From: Avena insularis | Lineage: Eukaryota; Streptophyta; Magnoliopsida; Poales; Poaceae | Length of the DNA: 64,000 nucleotides | NCBI GenBank assembly: GCA_023614405.1 | Contig: CM042697.1 | Location: forward strand, 161,176,149-161,240,148 | Direction of reading: 5' to 3' | In this document: one piece after another, positions 31,518-44,349 of the stretch | Numbering within the stretch: position 1 is the stretch's first letter | Layout: each line of letters opens with the position of its first letter | Made by a program: the position numbers and the translations under genes | Notes under the pieces: model-generated | Databases searched by the model: none | What the model saw: only the letters and a program-made list of their open reading frames with translations | Told to the model about the DNA's origin: nothing

Positions 31518-34500
31518 TGTCACATCCCAAAAATATTAAACTTAAATCATCAAATATAGGGTTAACAAAAACTTTTCCAATTAAAAATATGAAAGCATTC
31601 ATATGTGTATGTATTACAATTTGGATTCATTTGAATTGCCATGGTTCTGTGTTTCTTTGCTTGTAAAATGATTCTTAGGTGAAATAAACATCATCTAAAC
31701 AATCCCCAAACTTTTCCCAAATACAAACAAATAAAAAAAACAAATTAAGTGAATGGTCACTTTGGCCAATTTAACTCCCATGCCTACTTTGGCTATCTCT
31801 AACTTTCAGAACTTAACATAAACATGTATGGATCTTTGCACCCCTTGATAGTACTCATAACAAGGTACCAAGGCCCGCTTTGTGATCATGCAAAAACATT
31901 TAAATGCTTAGTTTAAATGACAGTTTAAAATTGAATCTATTTCATATGGGAAGATCCCACTATTTCAAAAACCACCCAAACAAGCTCAATTTTCAAAACC
32001 CAAGCATCCACAGTATCACCAGCACATGCCTAGCACACCCACCAAAAATCTTTTCAAAATTCAAAACTTAAGTTCATGCGGCCATTTCATCAAACAGGTT
32101 GCAGATTCAAATCAACAAAATCAGAAACACTATTTTGAGCAGTGTTTTGAGCCAACCTTGTTCCCTCTCTGGTTACACTAGCCTCAGTAGATCATCTAGC
32201 AACCTTAACTAAGCTCTAGCACCACTGTAAACTCGCCAACGTCATCAATGGTGAGCATGCCGAGAGCACCATTGCCACCCCATGGTCGACAGCAAAATAC
32301 GAGCAACACTAGCCTCGCCAACCTTGTCTGGGGGCTAGCCAGCACCCCACCGCCACTCCCTGTCTCGGCCTCGAGCAATGCCAGCCACTGGACCACATGA
32401 CCAAGCCATTCCAAGCCGCTCTGCAAGCGTGCCGAGAGCGCGCCAGAGCGCCACCCTCGACACACGCCCACAGATTGCGCGTCGCCCTCGCTGCGTGCAT
32501 GCGTGATCACCACCGCCCCAGCAACCCCGCAGACATGTCCGTTCGCCGCCGCGCGGACCACGCGTGTTGTGCGCCATCAAAACTTCTGTCGGACACGCTT
32601 AGAGCGCCGAAGCGTTCTGACCGATCAGCACCACCCCACGCCTCGCCACCACGCCGTTGAGCTTCGCCAGGGAGCACAGCACTACCCCTACCGTTGCCCA
32701 CGCCGATAACCCTCTGTGCCGTCGACCACGACACGCTCAGCCCGCACCCGTCGGTCCCCTCTCGCCACTATAAATAGAGGTCGGCGCTCGCCGTTGCAGA
32801 GGAGAAGAGGAGCCGTTGATTTTGACCACCCCCGGAGCTGCCGCGACCATCCCTGAGTTCGCCGTCGTCGACTTCGTCGTTTGCCCACCTCGCCATCATC
32901 ACTGGAGCCCCGGTATGCCCCCTATGCACCCCCACTGAGCCGCTAGGGTTAGAGCTCGTCGGTGATTGTTCATCGTCGACGACGATCCTCAGCCGTCGAT
33001 CTTCATTCTAATCCAACACACCACATCGCCCCGTACCGCTTCGCGTTTAAAGAGCCACTGACCAGTAGACCCCCCTGTCAGTTGCGCCCCGTGCTGCGGA
33101 GTGACACTGGGCCGGCCCAATAACCCTGCCCGCGCAGCCCACTCATTTGAATTTATCTTTTTCTTTTTAAGTTCAAACATAGTTCTGTACCTAGTTTCAA
33201 AAATCAACCCAGCTCGATTCAGTGAACCAAATTGAATGAAACCAATTTTGTTAGAAAGGTATTGAAATGCTTAATCCAAGCCCATTGGATTCAAATCATT
33301 TGGACCTATAGATCAACCTTGGTAAAAATAACAAGTCAGAAGCTTTTATGCATTCAAACGTTTTTCAAATTTCAACCATAATAGCTATTGAGTTGATTCC
33401 AACTCTCAAAAATCATATTTGATCATAGCTTTCAAAATATATAAAAATATATGGGTTTACTTACAGAAATAATGTTCAAGTAATAAAAGAATGCCACATG
33501 GTCATTTCTAGTCACTTTAATTATTTAAAATAAAAAGGTTAAACCTTATTAAATTGTGACACCACTTTAAATCCCATTCCCATGTACTGAAATATGTGGT
33601 GATGACATATGTCAACATGATCCCATGTTTGAGTTGGAGAATATTAAATCTTAAGTAGTTTTTCAATGAGTAGAAATTACTTTTCTCAAATTAAAATAAA
33701 TAAGACAAAAGCTTTAATCTTGTAATGTTAGTGATGATGCTAGATCATCTATAGTGCACCTTTGTGTGATGATTGAAAATAGTTAAGTATTGTTTGGTGA
33801 TTGTGTACCTCGTATTTATTTATTTATAGACGCTAGTACCAACCAAGGATACGAGGAGGAAGGAGGATACTACGAAGAAGAAGCCGAGGAGAACTTCAAC
33901 CACTGCTCTGCTCAAGGCAAGCTAACACTTGCAAGATACTCTACTTTAGCAAGCTTATACTGATACTGATGCAAGCCTTACTAATCAAGTTGACCTATGC
34001 AAGCTAATACTTGCTTGTTACCCTGCCAATTATATGCCTTAAGCATATGTGATCATACCCACATGATACCCCCTCCTAGTTTTACTTGCAAGATTTCTAC
34101 TTTATTTCTTTATCAAAGCTATTACTTAGAGCTTACTTAAGTGATTTGTAGATTCTAGGAAGATAATTGAAGGTTGCATAAAGAGTATTAAATTTGGCCT
34201 AAGCTAGATAATCCTGATGTCATCCTAAGGCATGAGATTGAACTTAGTTAAACTCCACTAGTTTACTACCCCTCATTAGTACTTACCCCCACTTGTAGAT
34301 GCTAGTGCTAAGCATAAAACTTGACCAACTTTAGATAGGAATACTTGGTGGAAAATGGTTATGAAAACCTTGGAATGATGGATCATTCTACTGAGATGTT
34401 TTGACATGTGTTTCCGAACACCAGATGATTTTAATGATGACAATGTTGAGGCATGAGCCTTAGCCCTTTATAAAACTGATGGTTGTCTGGATAAGATACA

Positions 34501-35461
34501 ATTCCAATTTTACCGTACAACCACAATACCCGAAGATTGGGTAGGGCTTGACTGGAAACTTATATACCTTAGTATGGGTTCCCTACGGCCAAGGTCTGAG
34601 CTGAGGCTACCTTGTGAAGATTGTCCACCTGTGCAGTACCCAAGATGACAGTTGGTCATGGTTGGGAGGCCAAACTCACAGGAGAGGTGCTTATACTAGG
34701 GCTTGTTATTGAAAGGTTAGGATTGATTATCCGCATACTGAGTATGGTGAATTCAGGATTTATTCCTGACGGATGTATCGAATGTTGTGGTGAAAGTGTA
34801 CAATCTCTACAGAGTGTCAAACTATTCAAATAGCCGCGTCCGCGGTTATGGACAGTTGGAGTGGCCATACTGTTCCCCCGTCAGATGTTTTCAAAATGAC
34901 TTGTGAAATGAATTGAGATTTTGACTTGACCACAACAGAGTTGTGATATGAAATATAAGTTCCCACTTAGGTGTTATAAAATTTCAACTAGCTTTTCTTG
35001 CTTCTGAACTTAGTAGAGGTAAATCTGGCTTTTGCAAAACAACCATAGAGCTTAGCATCCTATTACAAAACCCCCCTTCACTTGTTAGTATTAGTTTGCG
35101 AGTATTTAAAGAGTACTCATGGCTTTGTCCCTGGCTATTCCCGTGGCCATACTATGAAGAGGAGTACCAGGATGAAGGACCCCAGGAAGGTTACGACAAC
35201 TAGGATCATCTCCCATCGTCAGCACTGTGACCCCGAAGATGGGGCTTCGCCTACGCTACCGTTGTTATTACGTATTTCCGCTGCTTGAGTTGTATTAAGA
35301 ACTGGATCATGAGATCCTTATTTGTGTAAGACCTTATGTATGGTTTGTAATGGATGATGTACTGTGGTATCCAATTCTTTTATGTCTCACAAAAATGGTA
35401 ATCCTGGGATTGCGATGTATGGCATAACAGGCATCTGGGATTAAAAATCTGGGTGTTGACA
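31518..35461 (+). repeat. Solo LTR B, E1 family, TSD GATGG
   Basis: TGTCACATCCCAAAAA...GGGTGTTGACA, 3944 bases, has GATGG at both sides (31513-31517, 35462-35466), so it is a clean solo LTR in SIRE pol. TATAAATAG is at 32769-32777 and a GC-rich leader runs to about 32912, where CCCCG|GTATGC could be a donor. Exon-like block 2 is 33830-33916 (87 nt), preceded by TTTATAG and followed by GCAAGC. The candidate acceptor at 35148-35150 has decayed from CAG to CAT. The reading frame of block 2 is open (GYEEEGGYYEEEAEENFN). Confidence 0.92.
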
Positions 35462-35466
35462 GATGG

Positions 35467-36858
35467 AGAGGATGCTCCAGTCTCCAGATTGTCCAGCGCT
35501 GCTCAGTCTATTGTTCAAGGAAGATTTATAGAATCAGCTAAAAGATCATCTCAATGCATGTCCAGAAGTGTGCCTGATCAATACCAAGGTCAATCTATGC
35601 CTCATGATGATGAGAATGATCCCAATGAAGATATAGGTCAAGATGATGATGGTCAAGACGAGGACCAAAATGATGAAGAGATCCCCACAAGAGATAACAA
35701 GGATATCGAAACTCGTCGTAAAGCTAGAGTGGATAGGATGTTGGAAATAAGAGACCACACTCTTGAGAATGTACTTGGTGATCTAAGGAGAGGAATGTCC
35801 ACTCGAGCTCAATTGAGGCATTTTGGTGAGAATCAAGCACATATATCCATGGTGGAACCAAAGAAAGTATGAGAAGCTCTTGAAGACTCAGATTGGCTAG
35901 AAGCAATGCATAAAGAGCTCAACAACTTTGAGAGAACACAAAGTGTAGAAGTTAGTTGAAAATCCAAAAGATTTATCGCAGTGTTATTGGCACTAAGTGG
36001 ATATTCAAGAACAAGCAAGATGGACATGGAATTGTAAGGAACAAGGAAAGATTGGTAGCTCAAGGATTCTCTCAAATTGAAGGCATTTATTATGGAGATA
36101 CATATGCTCCCATAGCTCACCTTGAGTCCATATGTATCTGTCTTGCTTATGTGGCACATCATAACTTTAAATTGCAACAAATGGATGTAGAAAGTGCATT
36201 TCTAAATGGTCCATTGCATGAGTTGGTATATGTAAAGAAACCCCTAGGGTTCAAGGATCCCAACTTCCCAAACCATGTCTACAAGCTTGATAAGGCGCTC
36301 TATGGGCTTAAACAAGCTCCACGCACGTGGTATGAGCACCTTAGAGAGTTATTGTTAGACCGTGGGTTTGAGGTTGGGAAAATTGATGCCACTCTTTTTA
36401 CTAAGAAGGTTAATGGGGATCTTTTTGTATGCCAAATATATGTTGATGATATTATCTTTGGCTCATATAACAAGGATTTTAAAGATGAATTCTCAAAGAT
36501 TATGACTAATAGGTTCAGGATGTCTATGATGGGATAATTGAGGGTATTTCTTGGTTTTGAGATCAAGAAAGTGAGAGAAGGAACCTTCTTCAATCAAGCC
36601 AAGTATACTCAAGACATGCTCAAGAGGTTCAACATGAAAGATCTAAATGGAGCTCCTACTCCCATGGAAACAAAGACTCATCTTGAACTAAACCAAAATG
36701 ATAAAGATGTGGATCAAAAGGTATATCGATCTATGATTGGCTCTTTGCTTTACCTTTGTGCATATATACTCGATATTGTGTTAAGTGTAGGAGTGTATGC
36801 AAGATGTCAAGTGTATCCTAAAGAAAGCCACTTGATTGCGGTCAAGAGAATCATTTGA
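35467..36858 (+). pseudogene. Copia reverse transcriptase, broken
   Basis: An acidic linker (35467-35870: DDDGQDEDQNDEEI) precedes RT. RT starts out of frame (DWLEAMHKELNNF), loses frame near 35955, and continues with GTKWIFKNKQDGHG, RLVAQGFSQIEG, QMDVESAFLNGPL, LKQAPRTWYEHL and the catalytic box IYVDDIIFGS. A stop follows MSMMG at 36536. The rest (LRVFLGFEIKK, YTQDMLKRFNM, YRSMIGSLLYL) runs to 36858. It is Copia by motif order and by YVDD. Confidence 0.88.
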
Positions 36859-37393
36859 TATTTGGTTCGTACCCCAAACTATGGTATTTGGTATCCTAGG
36901 GGCTCAACATTCTCTGTTTGTGGGTACACAGAGTCTGATTGGGCTGGTGATAAGGATGATAGAAAATCAACCTCGGGGCTTGCCAATTCCTTGGTAGGTA
37001 CTTGGTGTGTTGGTCTTCTAAGAAGCAAAATTGCATATCTCTCTCCATCACAGAAGCCGAATATGTGGCTTCTTCTAGTGTGCTTGCACTCAATTGCTAT
37101 GGATGAGACAAACTTAAAAGGAATACGGTGTCCATTGTGAAAAAGTGCCTCTTCTATGTGACAATGAAAGTTCCATCAAGATTGCCTACAACCCAGTGAA
37201 TCACATAAGGACAAAACATATTGAGATCCGACATCACTTTATTAGAGATCATGTTGCTCGTGGAGATATTGAGCTAGCCTATGTTTCAATGAAAGACCAA
37301 CTTGCCGATATATTCATGAAGACACTTTATGAAGCAATATTTTGTTATTTTTGGAATGAACTAAATATCATTGATTCAAGGAGCTTGACTTGA
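36859..37393 (+). pseudogene. Copia RNase H, broken
   Basis: A stop at 36859 separates it from RT. The first part reads GYTESDWAGDKDDRKSTSG, with the catalytic Asp region, then shifts frame. The second part (37145-37393) reads LCDNESSIKIAYNPVNHIRTKHIEIRHHFIRDHV and ADIFMKTL, the normal end of Copia pol. Several frame changes lie between. Confidence 0.85.
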
Positions 37394-38034
37394 TTACCTT
37401 GCATACTCACTTATGTCTTGACCCTTATTGTGTTTAGATGAAGGCATGGAGATAGGGGGAGTGCGGTCCTAATACATTGGACTATCCCTCCCCCCATAAT
37501 GCCAACATTAAACAAAATCAATTCTCTTAATATCATTTTGATATATGTGATCTTCATTGATGAGTACTGGCTATGAAACCAAGGATAATTCTTCACGGTG
37601 TCATGGCACGAACTCTTACATGGTGGCCTCGGCCACCGCCTCTTCTTAATGAAGAGGTTGGTTCTTGGTTTGTTCTATTTTGAGCTTTATTGGACATCTT
37701 CTTGGAATTTGTTATTGTTTCTATTGATTATTCACAGTGTGGTATCTTAACCTAAGACTTTCCCTTGCTATAAACCATCTATCTCTCATATATGTATCCA
37801 TACACTCATACCTGGCTTTTTGGTCGAAGAGGACCGGAGTCTCCGGTGTGCCCACACCGGAGTCTCCGGTATGGATGGTTTTTGGGCCTAACATAAGGGA
37901 GGCCAGGGTGAAGTGAAAAAATGGACAGATCAGTTAGATAGATCAGGTACCTCTTCTCTCCTATTGACCTTAGGGTTCATCCCCTTTGTGTATTTTGGAG
38001 TTTTGTACTGATTTTTCCCACTGGAATCACTTGT
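37394..38034 (+). other. SIRE region between pol and the downstream ORF
   Basis: No gene is visible. It holds two perfect 15-base palindromic units (ACCGGAG T CTCCGGT at 37833-37847 and 37856-37870) of the kind that recurs in the LTR. Confidence 0.5.
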
Positions 38035-38640
38035 TTGCATGTACACTGTAACATTAGTCTCAAATTCTTGCCCGATCAGTTAGATACAATGCCTCCTGCA
38101 GCCTCCTTGTGCATACTTCGGTCCAGACCGGAGATTCTGGTATGCATAGCGGAGACTCTAGTGTGGATTGTCTCTATCACATCCAGCAAAGCTTTGAGGG
38201 TCTTGTTTTCACTTCTGGAACATATATTCTTACCTCCATGCTATCCACCTCCTTCTATTTTCACAGGTGGCTTTGGTTCCCGTTTTCCCCCTCGCAACAA
38301 GTCCAAGACAAGGAGGGCTGATCCGCGGTATGATGAGGATGAAGGTCGGTATGTGGTGCCCCCGTCCAACTGGAGGCAGCAAGCCAGAGATGGAGCATTC
38401 ATGAGGCGGGAGCGTGAGCATATTGAGGAGGAGCGTAAAGCAAAGAATGCCCACCAGGACAGCCTAGTGGATTGGCAGACTTTTTCTGAGGTTACTTCTA
38501 GGTTTGCTTCTCATGGCACATCATCTTCTCGCCCTCACGGCAAAGGGCCTGCTCCTCCCGGTGGTGATGATGACTATGAGGATGATGATGCCGAGGATGA
38601 GGACATGGATGAGGAGGATGACGATGATGACTACGAGTGA
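38035..38640 (+). CDS. SIRE downstream ORF with acidic tail
   Basis: An open frame of 201 codons; the likely original start is the MPPAAS segment near 38089, or a spliced start. The conserved-looking part is residues about 75-160: RSKTRRADPRYDEDEGRYVVPP, a charged helix (RREREHIEEERKAKN), and a Ser/Gly-rich stretch. It ends in a run of about 30 Asp/Glu residues. SIRE-lineage Copia elements carry an extra ORF here, sometimes called env-like, but I see no signal peptide or membrane helix in this one. CCGGAGATTCTGG-type palindrome remnants lie in its first 130 bases. Role unknown. Confidence 0.5.
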   Translation: MHVHCNISLKFLPDQLDTMPPAASLCILRSRPEILVCIAETLVWIVSITSSKALRVLFSLLEHIFLPPCYPPPSIFTGGFGSRFPPRNKSKTRRADPRYDEDEGRYVVPPSNWRQQARDGAFMRREREHIEEERKAKNAHQDSLVDWQTFSEVTSRFASHGTSSSRPHGKGPAPPGGDDDYEDDDAEDEDMDEEDDDDDYE

Positions 38641-38994
38641 TCCTTTGAGGCACTAGCTTAGGTCTTTTCCCTTTTCAGTGTTTCGATGCGAAAGGGGGAG
38701 AAAACATTGTCATCGGGATTTGCATGGGCTGGGAATTTGACTATTTTATGATTATCTAAATTCAAACATTTGCTTGATTTGCCTCTTGGGTTTGCAAGAT
38801 ACTATTTGTGTCAGGACATGTTTATGTTATGGTCCTATACTATTTTAATATGTGTGAGAACTATGTTTAGTATTTATTACCTGTTGTGCATGCTTTACTC
38901 ATTTTATATTACTGCACATAGTCAGGGGGAGCATTGTTATATCTCATTTTCAAATGTTTCCATGCAAAATCTCTTGTTGTCATTGAACACCAAA

Positions 38995-39005
38995 AAGTGG
39001 GAGAT
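38995..39005 (+). promoter_or_regulatory. SIRE polypurine tract
   Basis: AAGTGGGAGAT directly before the LTR start TGAAAGG at 39006. Confidence 0.75.
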
Positions 39006-39646
39006 TGAAAGGACATTTATTGTCTTAATCAGTTTTGGTGTTCGTTAACAACTTGTATATCATTTTATAGTGCGTTAATGTCTACAGAACGATATAATGA
39101 AAAGTGAAAAGGATTTTTCCCTATGGAACTGTCCCTGGAAGAAACTACAAGTTTCAGGGAATTCCAGACCGGAGTCTCCGATGTCAAAATACCAGAGTCT
39201 CTGGTGTGGTCCGGAGTTTCCCCAAAAGTCTCTAGAGGGGACTCCACAAACTTTCCTAGGACATTCTGTATGGGGGTCCGGAGATGGACCAGAGGCAGAC
39301 CGGAATCTCCGGTGCGATCACTCAGACCAGAGTCTCCAGTGTGGAAACACCGGAGTTTTCGGTGCACTGCGGTCCGAAATCTATGAAGAGTATCCAGAGG
39401 GGATTTATTCAAGCCAGCTGGGAAAGTCTGTATGGTGGTCTGGAGACTGACCGGAAATGGGCCGAAGTCTCCAGTGTAGACCGGAGTCTCCGGTGTGACA
39501 ATTTGCCCAACGGTCAGAAAACGGTTCAGAGTGAGTGGGCCTATAAATAGGGGACCTCATCCGCTTCCTTCAGCTGCTCGAGCCTACCAAGAACACCACC
39601 TCCATTTGATCCACCATATCACCAAGATCTCTTCATCCAACCATAT

Positions 39647-42600
39647 TGTCACATCCCAAAATTTTCCAAATTTTGTTATGTGAAAAATAAATAAACAAAA
39701 TAAACAATTGTTGATTTTCAGGGTGAGAAGAAACTTTTTGATTCCAATTGGAAACAGCAAAACCTATTTTGGAAAAATAAAATCCTAAAGGGATTTAAAA
39801 AGATAAACAATTAATAAAGAGTTTTAATAATTGGAATCCCTATTTTTGGGTCTTTAAATAAAAAGATATGGTTTTTATCAAGCGAAGGTAGAAATATAAA
39901 TAAGGATTATTTTATAGAGCCAAATTAAATCTTGGCCAAGCTTTGAAATAAAATGTTTTTATTTGATAAAAAGAGTAAAGGTTTATTTAAATAAAATAAT
40001 GAGGATTTATTAATATCAATTTTATTAAAGTAAAGGTTTTGCCATTTTAAATAAACATTAAAACTTGTTAATTTATTTTAATTAAGATTTCCAAGTGTTT
40101 TGGTTTTCCAAATGAAACCTACTGAAAAGATTTTGATATTATTTAGAATTAAAAAAGAGTTTTAAAAATAAATTAAAACCTATTTGAATTAAAGACTATG
40201 GTCTATTTATTTAATTATTAATAGATCTTAAAAGAATAAAATAATTATTCTATTTTGAACTTTGAAATATGTTGATAAACAAAATAAATTCACCCAAAGA
40301 TTGGTGGAGATTTAAATTCAATTGGAGATTGGATAATATTACTAAGTCTTATTTAATTAAAACTAGAGCCTATTTTAAATAATTAAAAGACCCTAAAATA
40401 ATAAATAAATTATTCTAAATTTGACTTCAGAATGTTTTATTAATCAATGTTTGAATCCAAACAAAGTTTGACAAAGGTTTGAATTCAAATGAATGTTTAA
40501 ATTGTTTAAACAAAATCAAAACAGAAAATCAAATGGGAAAAAGAAAAACCATCAGTATAAGAAAAAAATGGAAACAAACCCAGCCCAGCCTAACTAGCCC
40601 ATTAAGCCCATCAGCAGCCCACCTGCTCGCCCCCACAGCAAAACGTTATACACTCAGAATCTCACCCGTATAGCGAATGACAGATGGACCCCATTCCCTC
40701 TCTTCCTCTCTCGCTGCCAATCGACCCCACAGCCACCTCACCATCGTCTCCACCCGCGGTGACCATGCCTCCAACCTCTCCTCGCCGTTTCTGGCCGTTG
40801 AAGCTGGCGTCAATACGCTTTATTGCCTTCATTACTCCATCCCGCGACCATGCCTTCTTAATCGCCTGCGACTCCTCTCTCTTACCCCCCAGTCGTCGCC
40901 CCACCGGAGCCCCCAGGCTGTCCCCAATTCCCCCTACACCGCCACTATCTCCGACAAGCTCCGTGGACAATTCCGGCCAAACCCTGCCGCCCCTCGCCTC
41001 CTCGAGCACCCGAGCGTGACCCCCACCCCCTGGTGCTTCTCTCTACATCATCAGCTTGCTCGCGCTTGACCCCCAGCGTCGGCAACGACGATGACCAGTA
41101 GCGCCACCGTCTGTCTCCAACTCCGGCGAGTCCTCCTGGTAAGAATAGACCACCCCTTTCCCCCTCTTGGATGCTCACATGTTCGTGACACTCATACGAA
41201 CCTAATTGTGCCCTCCATTCGTCTCAGCATGCCATAAACCTTCGCCCCCATCGACAAGCAGACGAGCCCGAGGCGCAGCGCAACTCCGGCGAGCAATTGT
41301 CGTGAACCCCGTGTGCCCCCTGCCCTGCGACAACCACGTTGAGCATCAGTACGTTGCTGCGAACTTGGTGAGCATCTCCCTGCACTCTCTCGCTTCCTAC
41401 ATCGCCTGCACCGCCACCGTCTGACCGTTCCGCCGCCACCTGCCGCCGCCAGCGCCGCCCATCTCTGGCAAGCATGCTGAGCGTCGTGCGATTACGATCC
41501 AATGGCTAGGATAGAATCTAACCGAAGGGCTAAGTAGTGCCTCTGAGCCGTGCGATGTTACTTAGATCCAACGGCTCGCATCTGTCGATCCGCACGAAGC
41601 GGTACAGACCAATCACAGCACGACGCGTGGCCCTGTCCGTTTGAAATAAAAACAGAAATGTCTATTAGATGATCCAATTTGAAAAATTCATAACTTTCAA
41701 ACCACACGTCCAAATTTTGCAAATTTTATATCAATGGAATCATCAAGACAAGTACTTTCTAACCATGCACTTTGTTTAGTAAAATGCTTCTGTTAAATTG
41801 ATTATTTTTGCAGAAACTTGTGTATGCATGTTTAGAATATAAAAATTGTTCTAAAATGATTTTTGGGATAAAACCTTTGGCAAATGGGTTTTTTTGAACC
41901 CACTTACCATAGAAATCAATTTTTGGTTTCAAAAATGTATTTGGTGAAGCAAAAGAATGAATCATTGATTTAAAAACATTTCTAGCCAAATAAAAATGTT
42001 GATTATGGTTTAAAATGATTTTTGAAGAAAACCTTTGGGAAATGTTTTGATTTAAATTCTCTGACCCAAGCACCAAGTTTTATGAGTTAAAATGTATTGG
42101 GTGAACCCTATAAAGATTGCTACTTTGATAAAGGCATTTTCAACCACATAAAATAATGATTTGGTTTAAAAATGATTTATAGGTAAAATCTTTTACAAAT
42201 GGTTTTGCCACTTTATAAAATGACCAATAGGTATTTTAAAATGTTTATAACCCATTATAAACAACTTTTCCAAATAAAACAATCTTTGGCATGCTTGCAT
42301 GCATTGTTTTGTTCCTATCATTTTATGTGATGTTTTGCTTGAATGGTAGATTGAAATATTGCTTGCTTGATTGAATTGTAGTGGAATTTGAAGAGTGTGA
42401 TTGTTGCAAGATCAAGGAGTGAACTTATATTCTCTACCAAAAAGGCAAGTGATGCTTCATACTTTGTCCCATTATTTTCACTATGCATTAGTGATATTTC
42501 TATGTAAGACTTGCATGGAATTTTGCTAAGTATAAACCATGCTATGGGAAATCCTAGTAGATGAAACCTTAGTAGAAATTTATTAAGTTAAGATCCCTAT

Positions 42601-43687
42601 TACTATCATGCTTAGCTTAGCTAGTAGAAAATAAGGGTGGAATGTACATTCATACTATGGAAAAATTTCTAAGTCTGAGGACTTGTGTTTTGTTTAATAA
42701 AGCAACTAAGTGAATGAATCACCTGGGTGGAATGGAAGGAATGGTTTGTGTTGAGTGGTTCACAAGGCCCATTTCTATGGTTTACCTTTGTGTATCTCAC
42801 TTGTGGATGGCCACCCAGGAACAAAGAGATTTGAGATGTCAAGTGTTGAGAAGCTTCAAGTGCAGCCACTTGGCATTATGGGCTCTGCCTGGATCATAGG
42901 TTGCAATAACTTAGCCAAATGGACAGTTGGTGGTAGGGGATTGATAGGTTGGAGCGCGTCCATTCTGGTCTAAGGGAAGGCTTCTGAAAGATCTTGTCTT
43001 GGTGAAACCAAGTGTTGTGGGGAAAGTGCACCACCTCTGCAGAGTGAAAAATCTAAGTACTTAGCCATGTCCCTGGTAAAGGACAATTTGAGTATCAAGA
43101 CATGGAAGCTATCAAGAATCTCCTCATCCCAATTTCTAAGTTAAAATCTTGTGGTTGAACAAGGGTTGAAGGATCACCAATTTCTATTGGGAGATGCCTT
43201 GGGTGATTTTTGGACAAACAAAAACTTAGTGTTTTCAAATGATAAGGAAATCTATTTTGAGCAAAGCAAGCCTAAGCTCCACTTCGCCAAATGCATATAG
43301 ATGATAGACTCCACTATACTACCATAGTATCACTTGCCAATACAATTCAAATGTATTGACCCTTGTGGCTGTAACTTGTTATGTTGCAGTTTTGATTGTT
43401 ATTTGTGAAGTTTAATGATTAGGATTACAAGTCTACAACCAACATGTCTGCCTGTGGCACTTTGAAGATGAAGGACCCCATGCTATTGTTATATTCTGCT
43501 GCATTGTAATGAGATAGCCAAATGAGCTATGTAAGATGTGATAAATTATGTTATTCCTGGTTATAAAGTTGTATTATGACCTTTGTTTCTTGATATTACA
43601 TCTTAACTGTGGATGCTAGCTATTGATCCAGGGACTAGCATTGTGAACACAGGGATCTCTACCTTATTAAAGGTTGGGAACCTTACA
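39647..43687 (+). repeat. Solo LTR D, TSD CATAT
   Basis: TGTCACATCCCAAAA...GGGAACCTTACA, 4041 bases, flanked by CATAT at 39642-39646 and 43688-43692. AT-rich text (39660-40560) leads to a GC-rich promoter block (40570-41500). A candidate exon ends at 41138 (CTCCTG|GTAAGA). Exon-like block 2 is 42382-42444 (63 nt), ending AAG|GCAAGT, with the acceptor TTGCAG at 43384-43389, so a 945-bp GC-AG intron is possible. This copy has a TGA in block 2. CTCTGCAGAG is at 43035-43044 and the nested stem-loop at 43607-43652. ORFs at 40662-41178 are GC-rich noise. Confidence 0.92.
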
Positions 43688-43694
43688 CATATGG

Positions 43695-43754
43695 CTTGAT
43701 CTTTGGAGAATCGAAGGAGGAGGCCTTGATCTTTGGAGAATCGAAGGAGGAGGC
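43695..43754 (+). repeat. 30-bp tandem duplication in the SIRE LTR
   Basis: CTTGATCTTTGGAGAATCGA plus GGAGGAGGC-type remainder occurs twice back to back (43695-43724, 43725-43754), and a third start CTTGATCT follows. Confidence 0.8.
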
Positions 43755-44349
43755 CTTGATCTATAGCTTCACCATGAGAGATCTTCATTTCCCCATCATT
43801 CACTTGAGGCCCCCCTTGCTCTAGTGTTTCATTGGAAACCCTAGCTCTTTATTTGGTTACTACAAGCTTGTCTTTGATTGTGTGACATCTTGCTTGCATT
43901 TGGGTGCCTCCAATTCAGTTGTGGATGTGTGCCTTGAACTTGTTGTAAATATGTCAGCTTCCACCTTGAAGGTTGCCGATATAAGTGGAAGAGGTGAATC
44001 GAACCCATTGGGGTGAGGTTCATCGGAGAACAAGGGAGGCCTCTCGCGGCGTTGGTGGTTTAAAACCACCCGCTCTCCAAACGCAGACGTACTTCCCCTC
44101 AAAAGAAAGGAACTGAAGGAAACAAATCCTTGTGTCTCCGCGTGCTCTACTTTGGTTACTTCTATCCTTTACCGCACTTTACTTATCCTGTTCTTGCTTA
44201 GTGTGTGTGCTAGGTTGACATATAGGTAAATCCACCATAGTTGCATAATCTAGAGAATTTACCTTTTGTGTCAAACCCTCAATTGAAAAAGAGTAAAATT
44301 TGAAGTAGCACCTATTCACCCCCCTCTAGGTGCCCATACGATCCTTTCA

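Larger units (their letters stand above)
30509..44349 (+). mobile_element. SIRE-type Copia element, 3' two thirds
   Basis: A plus-strand Copia element entered at integrase (30509) because E1 cuts it there. The order integrase, RT, RNase H, downstream acidic ORF and LTR is Copia. The extra ORF after pol, and the LTR start TGAAAGGACATTTATTGTC with end CGATCCTTTCA, fit the SIRE/Maximus lineage. Two solo LTRs (31518-35461 and 39647-43687) sit inside it. It inserted in the LTR of F1: CTATG at 44350-44354 is the expected duplication. All coding parts are damaged. Confidence 0.85.
39006..44349 (+). repeat. SIRE 3' LTR, split by solo LTR D
   Basis: The segments 39006-39646 and 43693-44349 make one LTR of about 1.3 kb, TGAAAGGACA...GATCCTTTCA. 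TATAAATAG at 39542-39550 marks the promoter. Many copies of the CCGGAGTCTCCGGT palindrome, mostly degenerate, fill 39160-39500 upstream of the TATA. A 30-base unit is duplicated at 43695-43754. Confidence 0.85.

Noticed and set aside
40662..41502. Pro/Ser-rich and Arg-rich ORFs in solo LTR D (and 51267-51724 in its relative)
   Set aside because: Leader region with repeated splice-like sites. The peptides look like frame noise of CCG/GCC-rich DNA.
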